64,000 nucleotides of DNA, from assembly GCF_001865575.2 (NCBI RefSeq), contig NZ_CP017562.2, positions 2,170,001 to 2,234,000 of the forward strand, given 5' to 3'. A program made the position numbers and the translations under genes. Source of the DNA: Paraburkholderia sprentiae WSM5005. GTDB lineage: Bacteria > Pseudomonadota > Gammaproteobacteria > Burkholderiales > Burkholderiaceae. The notes below the pieces were generated by a model, which had not been told where the DNA came from, did no database searches, and was given only the letters and a program-made list of their open reading frames with translations. Below are positions 21,381-30,475 of the stretch, one piece after another (the stretch's first letter is position 1; the number at the start of each line of letters is the position of its first letter).

Positions 21381-23071
21381 CGCTCGTCCGGCTCAAGGGC
21401 GGCACGCTGTTCGACCCGGCTAACCACGTCGACGGTGAGCGCCGCGACCTGACGTTCCGCGACGGCCGCATCGTCGACGTACCGCCGACCACGCCCGCCG
21501 ATCGCGAATACGACGCGACCGGCATGATCGTGATGGCCGGCGGCATCGACCTGCATTCGCATATCGGTGGCGGCAAGACCAATCTGTCGCGCCTGCTGCT
21601 GCCCGAGGACCATCGCGCCGATGCGCCGCGCGAGGCCGCCTACGAAGCGGTGCGCGATGACAACGGCCGCTATCTGCGTCTGCCGTCGTGCGGCGTGTGC
21701 ACGCCGGGCACGCTCGCGACCGGCTACCGCTACGCCGAAATGGGCTACACGGCCGCGTTCGAGCCGGCGATGATGCCGTCCAACGCACGCCACACGCACC
21801 TCGAGATGGGTGACACGCCGATCATCGATCACGGCGCGTACGTGATGCTCGGCAACGACGAACTGTTCCTGCGCATGCTGGCCGCGCGCGACGACTTCGA
21901 ACGTCTGCGCGATTACGTCGGCTGGACGATCGACGCGAGCAAGGCGCTCGGCGTCAAGGTGGTGAACCCCGGCGGCATCTCGGCGTTCAAGTTCAATCAG
22001 CGCTCGCTCGACGTCGACGAGCCGCACGCGCACTACGGCATCACGCCGCGCGACGTGCTGCGCACGCTGACGCGCGCGCTGACCGAGCTGCGCGTGCCGC
22101 ATCCGCTGCATGTGCACACCAGCAATCTCGGCGTGCCCGGCAACCTCGTTTCGACGATCGCGACGATGGACGCCGCCGACGGCCTGCCGATTCATCTGAC
22201 GCATATCCAGTTTCACAGCTATGGCACCGACGGTTCACGCAAGTTTTCGTCGGGCGCGCGGCAGATTGCCGAGGCCGTGAACGCACGCCCGAACGTATCG
22301 ATCGACGTCGGCCAGATCATCTTCGGGCAGACCGTCACGGCCTCGGGTGACACGATGATGCAGTTCCGCAATGCGCCGCTCGCAAGGCCGCACAAGTGGG
22401 TCGTCGGCGATATCGAGTGCGATGCGGGCTGCGGCGTTCTACCGTTTCGCTACCGCGAACAGAGCTATGTGAACGCGCTGCAATGGATCATCGGGCTCGA
22501 GATTTTTCTGCTCGTCGACGACCCGTGGCGCGTCGCGATGACCACCGACCATCCGAACGGCGGCCCGTTCACCAGCTATCCGCATCTGATTCGCCTGCTG
22601 ATGGACAAGCCGTTTCGCGATGAGCAGCTTGCGAAGCTGCATCCCGAAGCGCAGGTCGCCAGTGCGCTGCCGGAGCTCAAGCGCGAATTCTCACTGTACG
22701 AGATTGCGATCATCACGCGCGCCGGTCCCGCGCGGCTGCTCGGCCTACACGATCGCGGCCATCTCGGCGCGGGCGCGGCGGCGGATATCGCCGTCTATCG
22801 CGACCAGCCGGACCGCGAGCGGATGTTCACGTCGCCGGCCTATGTGTTCAAGGACGGCGAACTGGTTGCGCGCGACGGCACGCTGGTCGCGACGCCGACG
22901 GGTGGCATCCACTTCGTCGCGCCGCAGTACGATCGTGGCATCGAGAAGACGTTGCGCGCGTATAGCGATGCCAATCTCGCGAGCAACTTCGCCCATGCCG
23001 CGATCAGCGACGACGAGGCGTGCCGCTGCTGCCGCGGCGGACGGCTGTTGCCCGTCGAATGCCTAACCTGA
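21377..23071 (+). CDS. fhcA: Formyltransferase/hydrolase complex subunit A (FhcA, amidohydrolase)
   Basis: 564 residues. The hydrolytic subunit that releases formate from formyl-methanofuran. Amidohydrolase metal motif GGIDLHSHIGGGK places His60 and His62; PLHVHTSNLGVPGN and LTHIQFHSYGTDG carry further metal-ligand His, and AMTTDHPNGGPF the catalytic Asp region. The C-terminus has a CRCC cluster. It starts within the fhcB stop and is 10 bases before fhcD, giving the order fhcB-A-D-C. Confidence 0.95.
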   Translation: MTLVRLKGGTLFDPANHVDGERRDLTFRDGRIVDVPPTTPADREYDATGMIVMAGGIDLHSHIGGGKTNLSRLLLPEDHRADAPREAAYEAVRDDNGRYLRLPSCGVCTPGTLATGYRYAEMGYTAAFEPAMMPSNARHTHLEMGDTPIIDHGAYVMLGNDELFLRMLAARDDFERLRDYVGWTIDASKALGVKVVNPGGISAFKFNQRSLDVDEPHAHYGITPRDVLRTLTRALTELRVPHPLHVHTSNLGVPGNLVSTIATMDAADGLPIHLTHIQFHSYGTDGSRKFSSGARQIAEAVNARPNVSIDVGQIIFGQTVTASGDTMMQFRNAPLARPHKWVVGDIECDAGCGVLPFRYREQSYVNALQWIIGLEIFLLVDDPWRVAMTTDHPNGGPFTSYPHLIRLLMDKPFRDEQLAKLHPEAQVASALPELKREFSLYEIAIITRAGPARLLGLHDRGHLGAGAAADIAVYRDQPDRERMFTSPAYVFKDGELVARDGTLVATPTGGIHFVAPQYDRGIEKTLRAYSDANLASNFAHAAISDDEACRCCRGGRLLPVECLT

Positions 23072-23081
23072 CGCGGCCACG

Positions 23082-24053
23082 ATGAACGCTCCCGCCCCGC
23101 TCGACATCAACGGCACCGCGATCGACGCGACCTTTGCCGAAGCCTTTCCGATGAAGGCGACCCGGCTCGTGATCACCGCGCACACGCCGACGTGGGCGAT
23201 GCACGCGGCGAACTCGCTGGCGGGCTTCGCGACCTCGGTGATCGGCTGCGGCTGCGAGGCGGGCATCGAGCGCGCGCTCGCGCCCGAGGCAACGCCCGAC
23301 GGCCGGCCCGGCGTCGCGGTGCTGTTGTTCGCGGTGTCGTCGAAGGAGCTTGCGAAGCAGATCGGGCGGCGCGTCGGACAGTGCGTGCTCACCTGCCCGA
23401 GCACGGCCGTGTATGGCGGCATCGATCCGGCCACGAGCCGCGCGCCGCTGTCGGACCCGGCGCCGCTCGGCAGCGCGCTGCGCTTTTTCGGCGACGGCTG
23501 GCAGATCGCAAAGATGATCGACGCAGGCAACGGGCCCACGCGTTACTGGCGCGTGCCGGTGATGGACGGCGAGTTCGTCTGCGAAGACACGGCGGCGACG
23601 GTCAAGGCCGTCGGCGGCGGCAACCTGCTGCTGCTCGCGCGCGACCAGGGCGCCGCGCTCGCGGCCGCCGAAGCCGCGGTCGCGGCGATGCGCCGGCTGC
23701 CGAACGTGATCATGCCGTTTCCCGGCGGCATCGTCCGCTCGGGCTCGAAGATCGGCTCGAAGTACGCGGGCGCGACCGCGTCGACCAACGACGCGTTCTG
23801 CCCGAGCCTGATCGGCCTCGCGCGGCGCAGCGAGTTGAGCGCGGAGGTGGGCTGCGTGCTGGAGATCGTCATCGACGGCCTGACCGACGCCGACGTCGGC
23901 GCCGCGATGACGGCCGGTATCGACGCGGCCGCCGGACTCGGCCGCGCGGCCGGCGTGCTGCGAATTTCGGCCGGCAACTATGGCGGCAAGCTCGGGCCGT
24001 ACCACTTTCACTTGCACGAACTGGCGGCGGGGCTCGACGGGAGCCGCGCATGA
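23082..24053 (+). CDS. fhcD: Formylmethanofuran--tetrahydromethanopterin N-formyltransferase (FhcD)
   Basis: 323 residues, slightly longer than the archaeal enzyme owing to a short N-terminal extension. It transfers the formyl group between H4MPT and the methanofuran analogue. Conserved segments include IDATFAEAFPMKATRLVITA, SVIGCGCEAGIE, YWRVPVMDGEFVCED and the C-terminal GNYGGKLGPYHFHLHEL. It overlaps fhcC by ATGA. Confidence 0.95.
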   Translation: MNAPAPLDINGTAIDATFAEAFPMKATRLVITAHTPTWAMHAANSLAGFATSVIGCGCEAGIERALAPEATPDGRPGVAVLLFAVSSKELAKQIGRRVGQCVLTCPSTAVYGGIDPATSRAPLSDPAPLGSALRFFGDGWQIAKMIDAGNGPTRYWRVPVMDGEFVCEDTAATVKAVGGGNLLLLARDQGAALAAAEAAVAAMRRLPNVIMPFPGGIVRSGSKIGSKYAGATASTNDAFCPSLIGLARRSELSAEVGCVLEIVIDGLTDADVGAAMTAGIDAAAGLGRAAGVLRISAGNYGGKLGPYHFHLHELAAGLDGSRA

Positions 24054-24886
24054 GCACGACCAGGTTGCGTGCGAAGACACCGCCCGGCTTTCGCGTCGAT
24101 GCCGCGGCGCTGTCACCGGCGGCGCTGGCCAGCATGAGCGTGGCCGAGATCGAGCGCATCGTGCTGCCGGGCGGCAACGAGCGCTGTGCGGTCGGCGACG
24201 TATTCGAGGTTTCGCGCGATCCCGCACCCGCGTCCGGCGACGAGATGGCCACGCTGCTGATCGACGGCGCCGCGCGGTGGCTCGATCGGCTCGGCGCGCA
24301 GATGGACCGGGGAAGGCTCATCGCGCGCGGCCCGGTCGGCGACTACAGCGGCTTCAGGATGAGCGGCGGCTTACTCGACATCGACGGCGACGCGGGGCAC
24401 TTCACCGGCTGCGAAATGCACGGCGGGCGCCTCGCGGTGCGCGGCGATAGCGGCGATTTCGCCGCCGGTGCGCTGACGGGCGACATGGAGGGCATGAGCG
24501 GCGGCACGCTGACGATCCACGGCAACGCGGGCGCACGGCTCGCCGACCGGATGCGCCGCGGCCTCGTGCTGGTCGGCGGCAACGCGGGCGACTTCGCCGC
24601 GTCGCGGCTGGTGGCGGGGACCGTCGGCGTGGCGGGGCAACTGGGCGCGCATTATGCCTATGCAATGAGGCGCGGCACGCTGCTGCTCGCGCACCGGCCC
24701 GAGCCTGCGCCGCCCCCGAGTTTCACCGGCGGCGGACACGGATTCGACGTATTCTGGTCATTGCTCATACGCAGTCTCGCAGCCGAAATCGCGCCGTTTT
24801 CGCAGTGGCGCGCGGATCGTTTGCCGGTCCGTTTGACGGGCGACCTTGCGGTCGACGGCCGCGGCGAAATACTGATCGTCGGCTAA
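24050..24886 (+). CDS. fhcC: Formyltransferase/hydrolase complex subunit C (FhcC)
   Basis: 278 residues. The C-terminal half is a right-handed beta-helix of GltB type, seen as regularly spaced Gly-rich turns (GDYSGFRMSGG, GDAGHFTGCEMHGG, GDSGDFAAGALTG, GNAGARLADRMRRG, GNAGDFAASRLV). It is a structural subunit of Fhc, related to formylmethanofuran dehydrogenase subunit C. It is the last fhc gene; a cytochrome b561 gene begins 45 bases later and may be co-transcribed. Confidence 0.93.
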   Translation: MSTTRLRAKTPPGFRVDAAALSPAALASMSVAEIERIVLPGGNERCAVGDVFEVSRDPAPASGDEMATLLIDGAARWLDRLGAQMDRGRLIARGPVGDYSGFRMSGGLLDIDGDAGHFTGCEMHGGRLAVRGDSGDFAAGALTGDMEGMSGGTLTIHGNAGARLADRMRRGLVLVGGNAGDFAASRLVAGTVGVAGQLGAHYAYAMRRGTLLLAHRPEPAPPPSFTGGGHGFDVFWSLLIRSLAAEIAPFSQWRADRLPVRLTGDLAVDGRGEILIVG

Positions 24887-24931
24887 CGCAGCGCGATGTC
24901 GGCCAAGACTGAAACGCATGGAGACAGGGGC

Positions 24932-25516
24932 ATGACGACAGCGAATTCTGCCAACGCGAAGCCTGATATCGACGTCGACGCACACGCCAGCGTCGGCGGC
25001 CCGCGCTATGCCGGGCTGCTGATCGCGCTGCATTGGCTGATCGCGCTCGGCATCGTCGGACTGCTCGCGCTCGGGCTTTATATGGTCGGATTGCCGAAGG
25101 GCTTGCCTGTCAAAGCGACGCTGATCAATCTGCACAAGTCGCTCGGACTGACGGTTTTCCTGCTGGTGCTTTTGCGCATCGCCGCGCGGCTGGTCCTTCA
25201 CCGGCCTCCGCTACCGCCGATGCCACCGTGGCAACGCGCCGCCGCGCGCACTACGCAGGGTCTTTTATATGTCGGCATGGTGGCGATGCCGCTTGCCGGG
25301 TACCTCGGCTCGTCGTTCAACACCTACGGCACGCGCTTCTGGGGCATCCTGCTGCCGAAGTGGGGCTGGGACGACGCGCATCTGCGCGCGCTGTTCTTCG
25401 GCCTTCACCACGCCATCGCCTACGCGCTGATCGTGCTGATCGTGCTGCACGTGGCGGGCGCGTTCAAGCATCAGTGGATCGATCGCGACAACCTGCTGGC
25501 GAGGATGCTGCCATGA
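24932..25516 (+). CDS. Cytochrome b561 family membrane protein
   Basis: 194 residues with four predicted membrane helices. The heme-ligand histidines are visible in IALHWLIALGIVG, LINLHKSLGLTVFLL and LFFGLHHAIAYALIVLIVLHVAG. Such proteins exchange electrons between the quinone pool and periplasmic or membrane partners. The start at 24932 follows GGAGACAGG; an ATG 12 codons earlier lacks one. Lying between fhcC and the pqq genes, it could serve a PQQ or formate oxidation chain, but no partner is proved. It overlaps the next gene by ATGA. Confidence 0.85.
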   Translation: MTTANSANAKPDIDVDAHASVGGPRYAGLLIALHWLIALGIVGLLALGLYMVGLPKGLPVKATLINLHKSLGLTVFLLVLLRIAARLVLHRPPLPPMPPWQRAAARTTQGLLYVGMVAMPLAGYLGSSFNTYGTRFWGILLPKWGWDDAHLRALFFGLHHAIAYALIVLIVLHVAGAFKHQWIDRDNLLARMLP

Positions 25517-26547
25517 CGATCCGCCGCGCGTCGCACCGCATCCGACCAGCCGCTGCGCTCGAAGCGCATACCCTGCGCACGCGCGATGGTCATCGCGTCT
25601 GGTACGCGCTCGCCGGCGCGCGCGACGGCGTGCCGGTCGCGGTGCTGCACGGCGGCCCGGGCAGCGGCAGTCAATCCAGCGTGCTGCGGCTCTTCGATCT
25701 GCAGCGCTTTCGCGTCGTGCTGATCGACCAGCGCGGCACCGGTGCATCGACGCCGCACGGCAGCGTGCGCCACAACCGCACCGACTATCTGATCGCCGAT
25801 CTCGAAGCGATTCGCGCACGGCTCGGCTTCGCGCGCTGGGGCGTGTTCGGCGGATCGTGGGGCGCGGCGCTCGCGCTCGCGTATGCGGGACAGTGTCCGC
25901 AGTCGGTGACGGGCGTCGTGCTGCGCGGCCTGTTTCTGACGTCCGCACGCGAAGTGCGCGGCTTGTTCGTCACGTCGCGCAAGCGTGCGCCGCGTGCGTG
26001 GTCGAGACTGCGCGCCGCCGCTTGCTGCAAGCAAGCCGCGACGCTAGCCGCGCGTTGCGCCGCGAGCTTGCAATACGGCGCGAACGAAGCGCGACAACGC
26101 ACGCTCGCGCTAGCCTGGCGCGGCTATGAAAACGCGGTGCTCGCGAGCGCATCGCCGCCACGCGCCGCACAACGGCTGGCGAACCAGCGACACGCACGCG
26201 ACTCGCAACGCCACGCCCGCAAGCTGATCGGCAAGTACCGGATTCAGGCGCACTACCTCGCGCATCGCTGCTGGCTCGGCGAAACCCGTTTGCTCTCGCT
26301 CGCGCGTCGCGCGGCCGCGGCCGGCGTGCCGATCGCGGCCGTGCACGGCTCGCGCGATCCGGTGTGTCCGCGCGGCAATCCGCGGCGCCTCGCTCGCGCG
26401 GTGCCGTCCGCGCGCGTCGAGTATGTGAGCGCGGCAGGTCATCTGACGAGCGACCCCGCGCTGCACGCGCGCGTCGCGCACGTGCTCGCCGCGATGTTCG
26501 TTCCCACCGTCGACGAGGGGCGCAGCAACCTGCGTCGCGCGGCATGA
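25513..26547 (+). CDS. Alpha/beta hydrolase, prolyl aminopeptidase-like (S33), in the pqq operon
   Basis: 344 residues. Oxyanion-hole motif HGGPGSGSQ at residues 46-54, RGTGAST, and nucleophile elbow GGSWG with Ser115; the catalytic Asp is likely in HGSRDPVC and the His in SAAGHLTSD. This matches proline iminopeptidase-type S33 peptidases. The gene overlaps cytochrome b561 upstream and pqqB downstream by ATGA, so it is translated as part of the pqq operon. No M16 peptidase (PqqF/PqqG) is seen in the window, so it may trim the cross-linked PqqA peptide; that is inference. The middle part (about residues 160-230) is unusually Arg/Ala-rich. Confidence 0.85.
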   Translation: MTIRRASHRIRPAAALEAHTLRTRDGHRVWYALAGARDGVPVAVLHGGPGSGSQSSVLRLFDLQRFRVVLIDQRGTGASTPHGSVRHNRTDYLIADLEAIRARLGFARWGVFGGSWGAALALAYAGQCPQSVTGVVLRGLFLTSAREVRGLFVTSRKRAPRAWSRLRAAACCKQAATLAARCAASLQYGANEARQRTLALAWRGYENAVLASASPPRAAQRLANQRHARDSQRHARKLIGKYRIQAHYLAHRCWLGETRLLSLARRAAAAGVPIAAVHGSRDPVCPRGNPRRLARAVPSARVEYVSAAGHLTSDPALHARVAHVLAAMFVPTVDEGRSNLRRAA

Positions 26548-27458
26548 AGATCAAGGTACTCGGCTCGGCGGCGGGTGGCGGCTTTCCGCAGTGGAACTGC
26601 AATTGCCGCAATTGCGACGGCGTGCGTCGCGGCACGGTGAAGGCGACGCGCCGCACGCAGTCGTCGATCGCGGTCAGCACGAACGGCGAGGACTGGCTGC
26701 TCGTCAACGCATCGCCCGATCTGCTCGCGCAGATCGCCGCGCATCGCGAGCTTCAGCCGGCTCGGCGCGCGCGCGACAGCGGCATTGCCGCGGTACTCGT
26801 GATCGACGCGCAGATCGACCACGTGACCGGCCTCTTGATGCTGCGCGAACGCGATACGCCGCTGCCGCTGTACGCGACCGATGCGGTCTGGCAAGACCTG
26901 CGCTCCGGCTTGCCGATCGCGCCGATCCTGTCGCACTACTGCGGAGTCGAGCATCGCCGTATTGCGCTCGACGGCGCGCCGCTCGCCGTCGCGGCGCTGC
27001 CCGGCATCCGCATCGACGCGCTGCCGCTATCGAGCAAGGCGCCGCCGTACTCGCCGCATCGCGACGCGCCGGAGCGTGGCGACAACATCGGACTCATGCT
27101 GACGAACCTGCAATCGGGCCGGCGCGTGTTCTACGCGCCGGGACTAGGCGCAATCGAGCCGCACGTGCTCGCGGCGATGCGCGAGGCCGATCTGCTGCTC
27201 GTCGACGGCACGCTATGGACCGGCGACGAAATGATCCGCCTCGGCCTGTCGAAGAAGACGGCGGCGGATATGGGCCATCTGCCGCAGAGCGGCGCGGGCG
27301 GCATGATCGAAACACTCGATTCGCTCGGCGCGAACCGCAAAGTGCTGATCCATATCAACAACACGAATCCGATCCTGATCGAAGACGGCCCCGAGCGGCG
27401 CGAGCTAGGCGAGCATGGGATCGAGGTTGCCTACGACGGAATGAGCTTCCAGCTTTGA
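26544..27458 (+). CDS. pqqB: PQQ biosynthesis protein PqqB
   Basis: 304 residues, full length. A metallo-beta-lactamase-fold iron hydroxylase that acts on the Glu-Tyr intermediate during PQQ synthesis. The family start MKIKVLGSAAGGGFPQWNCN and Cys cluster CNCRNC are intact, as are VIDAQIDHVTGLL and the C-terminal LIHINNTNPIL. It starts in the stop of the hydrolase gene. Confidence 0.97.
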   Translation: MKIKVLGSAAGGGFPQWNCNCRNCDGVRRGTVKATRRTQSSIAVSTNGEDWLLVNASPDLLAQIAAHRELQPARRARDSGIAAVLVIDAQIDHVTGLLMLRERDTPLPLYATDAVWQDLRSGLPIAPILSHYCGVEHRRIALDGAPLAVAALPGIRIDALPLSSKAPPYSPHRDAPERGDNIGLMLTNLQSGRRVFYAPGLGAIEPHVLAAMREADLLLVDGTLWTGDEMIRLGLSKKTAADMGHLPQSGAGGMIETLDSLGANRKVLIHINNTNPILIEDGPERRELGEHGIEVAYDGMSFQL

Positions 27459-27530
27459 GATGCGCAGTGCAGAGCACAGACAGATGCGGTAACGAGGCGC
27501 GGCTGTAAACGACGCTAAAACGGAGACGGC

Positions 27531-28286
27531 ATGAACGCGAAAGACATCCAGCACATGACACCGACACGCGACGCGAATACATCGACCCAAGGCACCGACC
27601 AGCCCGCCTGGAGCCGTGAAGAATTCGAGGCGCAGTTGCGCGCGAAGGGCACCGCGTATCACATCCACCACCCGTTCAACGTGAAGATGAATAGCGGTGG
27701 CTGCTCGCGCGAGCAGATTCGCGGCTGGGTCGCGAACCGCTTCTACTATCAGATCAACATTCCGCTGAAGGATGCCGCCATATTGTCGAACTGCCCGGAC
27801 CGCGAGACGCGCCGCCGCTGGGTGCTGCGCATTCTCGATCACGACGGCTACGACGGCGCGGAAGGCGGCATCGAAACCTGGGCGCGTCTCGCGGACGCGG
27901 TCGGCTTGACGCGCGACGAACTGTGGTCGCTCGAACACGTGACGCCGGGCGTGCGCTTCGCCGTCGACGCGTATGTGAATTTCGCGCGTCGCGCGCCGTG
28001 GCAGGAAGCGGTGTGCTCGTCGCTGACCGAGATGTTCGCGCCGCAGGTGCATCGCGACCGGCTCGCGAGCTGGCCCGAGCATTATCCGTGGATCGATCCC
28101 GAGGGCCTCGCGTATTTCCGCTCGCGCATCTCGCTCGCGCAGCGCGACGTGCAGCACGGGCTCGAAGTCACGCTAGCCCACTTCACGCGACGCGATCAGC
28201 AGGAACGGGCGCTCGAGATCCTGCAGTTCAAGCTCGACATTCTGTGGACCATGCTCGATTCGATCGAGAAGGCGTTTGCGCAATGA
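27531..28286 (+). CDS. pqqC: Pyrroloquinoline-quinone synthase PqqC
   Basis: 251 residues. Cofactor-free oxidase that closes the ring and performs the final oxidation to PQQ. Heme-oxygenase-like fold with conserved [36 protein letters not shown] and [12 protein letters not shown]. The first ~25 residues are variable. It lies 72 bases after pqqB with a GGAGACGGC site and overlaps pqqD by ATGA. Confidence 0.97.
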   Translation: MNAKDIQHMTPTRDANTSTQGTDQPAWSREEFEAQLRAKGTAYHIHHPFNVKMNSGGCSREQIRGWVANRFYYQINIPLKDAAILSNCPDRETRRRWVLRILDHDGYDGAEGGIETWARLADAVGLTRDELWSLEHVTPGVRFAVDAYVNFARRAPWQEAVCSSLTEMFAPQVHRDRLASWPEHYPWIDPEGLAYFRSRISLAQRDVQHGLEVTLAHFTRRDQQERALEILQFKLDILWTMLDSIEKAFAQ

Positions 28287-28561
28287 ACGACTCCACACGT
28301 GCCGAACCCGCCACGCCGCTCGCGATCGCGAAGCCATTCCGCCTGCAATGGGAGCCCGCGCAGAACGCGCACGTGCTGCTGTATCCGGAGGGCATGGTGA
28401 AGCTCAATCAAAGCGCCGGAGAAATCCTCAAGCGCTGCGACGGCACACGCGACATCGATGCGCTGATCGCGGAGCTCGAACACGCGTTCAACACGACCGG
28501 CATCGGCAGCGAGGTGCGGGCCTTCATCGCCGACGCGCATGGGCGCGGCTGGCTGGAGTAG
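28283..28561 (+). CDS. pqqD: PqqA-binding chaperone PqqD
   Basis: 92 residues. PqqD binds the PqqA peptide and presents it to PqqE. Conserved [20 protein letters not shown] and [15 protein letters not shown] identify the peptide-recognition (RRE) fold. It overlaps pqqC by ATGA and is 4 bases before pqqE. Confidence 0.95.
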   Translation: MNDSTRAEPATPLAIAKPFRLQWEPAQNAHVLLYPEGMVKLNQSAGEILKRCDGTRDIDALIAELEHAFNTTGIGSEVRAFIADAHGRGWLE

Positions 28562-28565
28562 CGCG

Positions 28566-29816
28566 ATGACCGATCTCTCCCAACCGAACGCCCAAGCCGG
28601 CGCGCAGCCGCAGGGCAGCGCGGCCGCCGAAGTGCCGCCGCCGCTGTGGCTGCTCGCGGAGCTGACCTATCGCTGTCCGCTGCACTGCGCGTTCTGCTAC
28701 AACCCGCTCGACTACACCGATCACAACCGAGAACTGACCACCGCGCAATGGCTCGACGTGCTGCGCGACGCGCGCGCGCTCGGCGCGGTGCAGCTCGGCT
28801 TTTCGGGCGGCGAGCCGCTGGTGCGCGACGACGTCGAGGTCCTCGTCGAAGAAGCGCACCGGCTCGGCTTCTATACGAACCTGATTACCTCGGGCGTCGG
28901 ACTCACCGATCAGCGCCTCGGCGATCTGAAGGCCGCCGGGCTCGATCACATCCAGCTATCCTTCCAGGATTCGACGCAGCAGTTGAACGACTTCCTGAGC
29001 AGCACGCGCACGTTCGAGCTGAAACAGCGCGTCGCCGTCGCGCTCAAACGGCACGGCTTTCCGATGGTGATGAACTGCGTGCTGCATCGCTACAACCTGC
29101 CGCACGTCGACAAGATCATCGATATGGCACTCGCGTTGGGCGCCGAATATCTGGAGCTTGCGAACACGCAGTACTACGGCTGGGCGCGCGCGAATCAGGC
29201 GCAACTCATGCCGACGCAAGAACAGCTCGAAGAAGCCGAAGCGGTGGTCGCGCGTTATCGCCGCACCCACGGCGAGCGCTGCAAGATCTTCTTCGTCGTA
29301 CCCGACTACTTCGAGCGGCGTCCGAAGCGCTGCATGAACGGCTGGGGCGCGGTGTTTCTCGGCATCGCGCCCGACGGCGCCGCGCTGCCGTGTCACGCGG
29401 CGCGCGGCCTGCCCGGCCTGACGCTGCCGAACGTGAAAGACATGCCGCTGCGTGAGATCTGGTACGACAGCGACGCGTTCAACCGCTTTCGCGGCTTGCA
29501 CTGGATGAAGGAGCCGTGCCGCAGCTGCGACGAAAAGGAACGCGACCTCGGCGGCTGCCGCTGCCAGGCCTTCCTGCTCACCGGCGACCCGGCCAACGCC
29601 GACCCCGTCTGCGACAAATCGCCGTTTCACGAAAGCGTGATCAAGATCGTTCAGCGCGCGGCATCGGCATCTGCAGCGCAAACCGCGGCGAGTGCCACGG
29701 CCCGCGAACAGCCGATCCTGTTCCGCAACGACGCGAACTCGCGCAAGTTCGCGGCGGCGGCTGACGAGCCCGGCAACGGCGACGATGACCGAGCATCACC
29801 GGGAGCCCGATCATGA
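28566..29816 (+). CDS. pqqE: Radical SAM enzyme PqqE
   Basis: 416 residues. Forms the carbon-carbon bond between Glu and Tyr of PqqA. The radical SAM cluster motif CPLHCAFC gives Cys37, Cys41 and Cys44; the C-terminal SPASM part has CMNGWG, LPCHAARGLPGL, CRSCDEKERDLGGCRC and DPVCDKSP. The C-terminal ~50 residues after CDKSPFHESV are an Ala-rich tail. It overlaps the downstream response regulator by ATGA. Confidence 0.97.
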   Translation: MTDLSQPNAQAGAQPQGSAAAEVPPPLWLLAELTYRCPLHCAFCYNPLDYTDHNRELTTAQWLDVLRDARALGAVQLGFSGGEPLVRDDVEVLVEEAHRLGFYTNLITSGVGLTDQRLGDLKAAGLDHIQLSFQDSTQQLNDFLSSTRTFELKQRVAVALKRHGFPMVMNCVLHRYNLPHVDKIIDMALALGAEYLELANTQYYGWARANQAQLMPTQEQLEEAEAVVARYRRTHGERCKIFFVVPDYFERRPKRCMNGWGAVFLGIAPDGAALPCHAARGLPGLTLPNVKDMPLREIWYDSDAFNRFRGLHWMKEPCRSCDEKERDLGGCRCQAFLLTGDPANADPVCDKSPFHESVIKIVQRAASASAAQTAASATAREQPILFRNDANSRKFAAAADEPGNGDDDRASPGARS

Positions 29817-30475
29817 GCGCCGACACCATTTCCGTCCTACTCGTCGACGACCATGCGGTCGTGCGCGAAGGCTACCGGCGTCTGCTCGAACTGAACGCCG
29901 ACGTCGAGGTATGCGGCGAAGCGGGCGACGCCGCACAAGCCTACCAGCGTTTTTGCGCGCTGCGGCCCGATGTCGTCGTGATGGACGTGTCGCTGCCGGG
30001 CGCAAGCGGCATCGAAGCGATGCGGCGCATGCTCGCGCGCGAGCCGGACGCGCGCGTGCTGATTTTCAGCGTGCATGAGGAATCGATCTTCGTGCGGCGC
30101 GCGCTCGATGCCGGCGCGCTCGGCTACGTCACCAAGGCGAGCGCACCCGACGTGCTGGTCGAAGCGGTGCGCGCGATCGCCCGGCGCGCCGGCTATCTGA
30201 GCCCGGACATCTCGCAGGCGCTGGCGCTGCGCACCGCGTTCAACGAAGGGCCGCCGGGGCGTCAGTTGTCGGCGCGCGAGTTCGAGGTGCTGCGACTGCT
30301 CGTGCAAGGCTATACGCTGCCGAGCATCGCCGAAAAGCTGGGCTTGAGTCAGAAGACGGTGGCCAACCACCAATCGGTCATCCGGCAGAAGTTCGGCGCC
30401 GACAACGGCGTGCAGCTCGCGCAGATGGCAAGCCGCCTCGGACTTCACTTCACGGGCTCGGCCAGTCCCGCCTGA
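29813..30475 (+). CDS. NarL/LuxR-type response regulator in the pqq operon
   Basis: 220 residues. Receiver domain with acidic pair VDDH, phospho-acceptor in VVMDVSLPG (about residue 58) and Lys in GYVTKAS; C-terminal LuxR helix-turn-helix LSAREFEVLRLL and VANHQSVIRQKF. It starts in the pqqE stop, so is co-translated with PQQ synthesis. The partner histidine kinase is convergent and overlaps its end by 31 bases. Regulators of this type (AgmR/ExaE-like) control PQQ alcohol oxidation genes in other proteobacteria, a plausible role here. Confidence 0.92.
   Translation: MSADTISVLLVDDHAVVREGYRRLLELNADVEVCGEAGDAAQAYQRFCALRPDVVVMDVSLPGASGIEAMRRMLAREPDARVLIFSVHEESIFVRRALDAGALGYVTKASAPDVLVEAVRAIARRAGYLSPDISQALALRTAFNEGPPGRQLSAREFEVLRLLVQGYTLPSIAEKLGLSQKTVANHQSVIRQKFGADNGVQLAQMASRLGLHFTGSASPA

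Noticed and set aside
24896..24931. Earlier start for cytochrome b561
   Set aside because: The ATG at 24896 lacks a ribosome site, while the ATG at 24932 follows GGAGACAGG.
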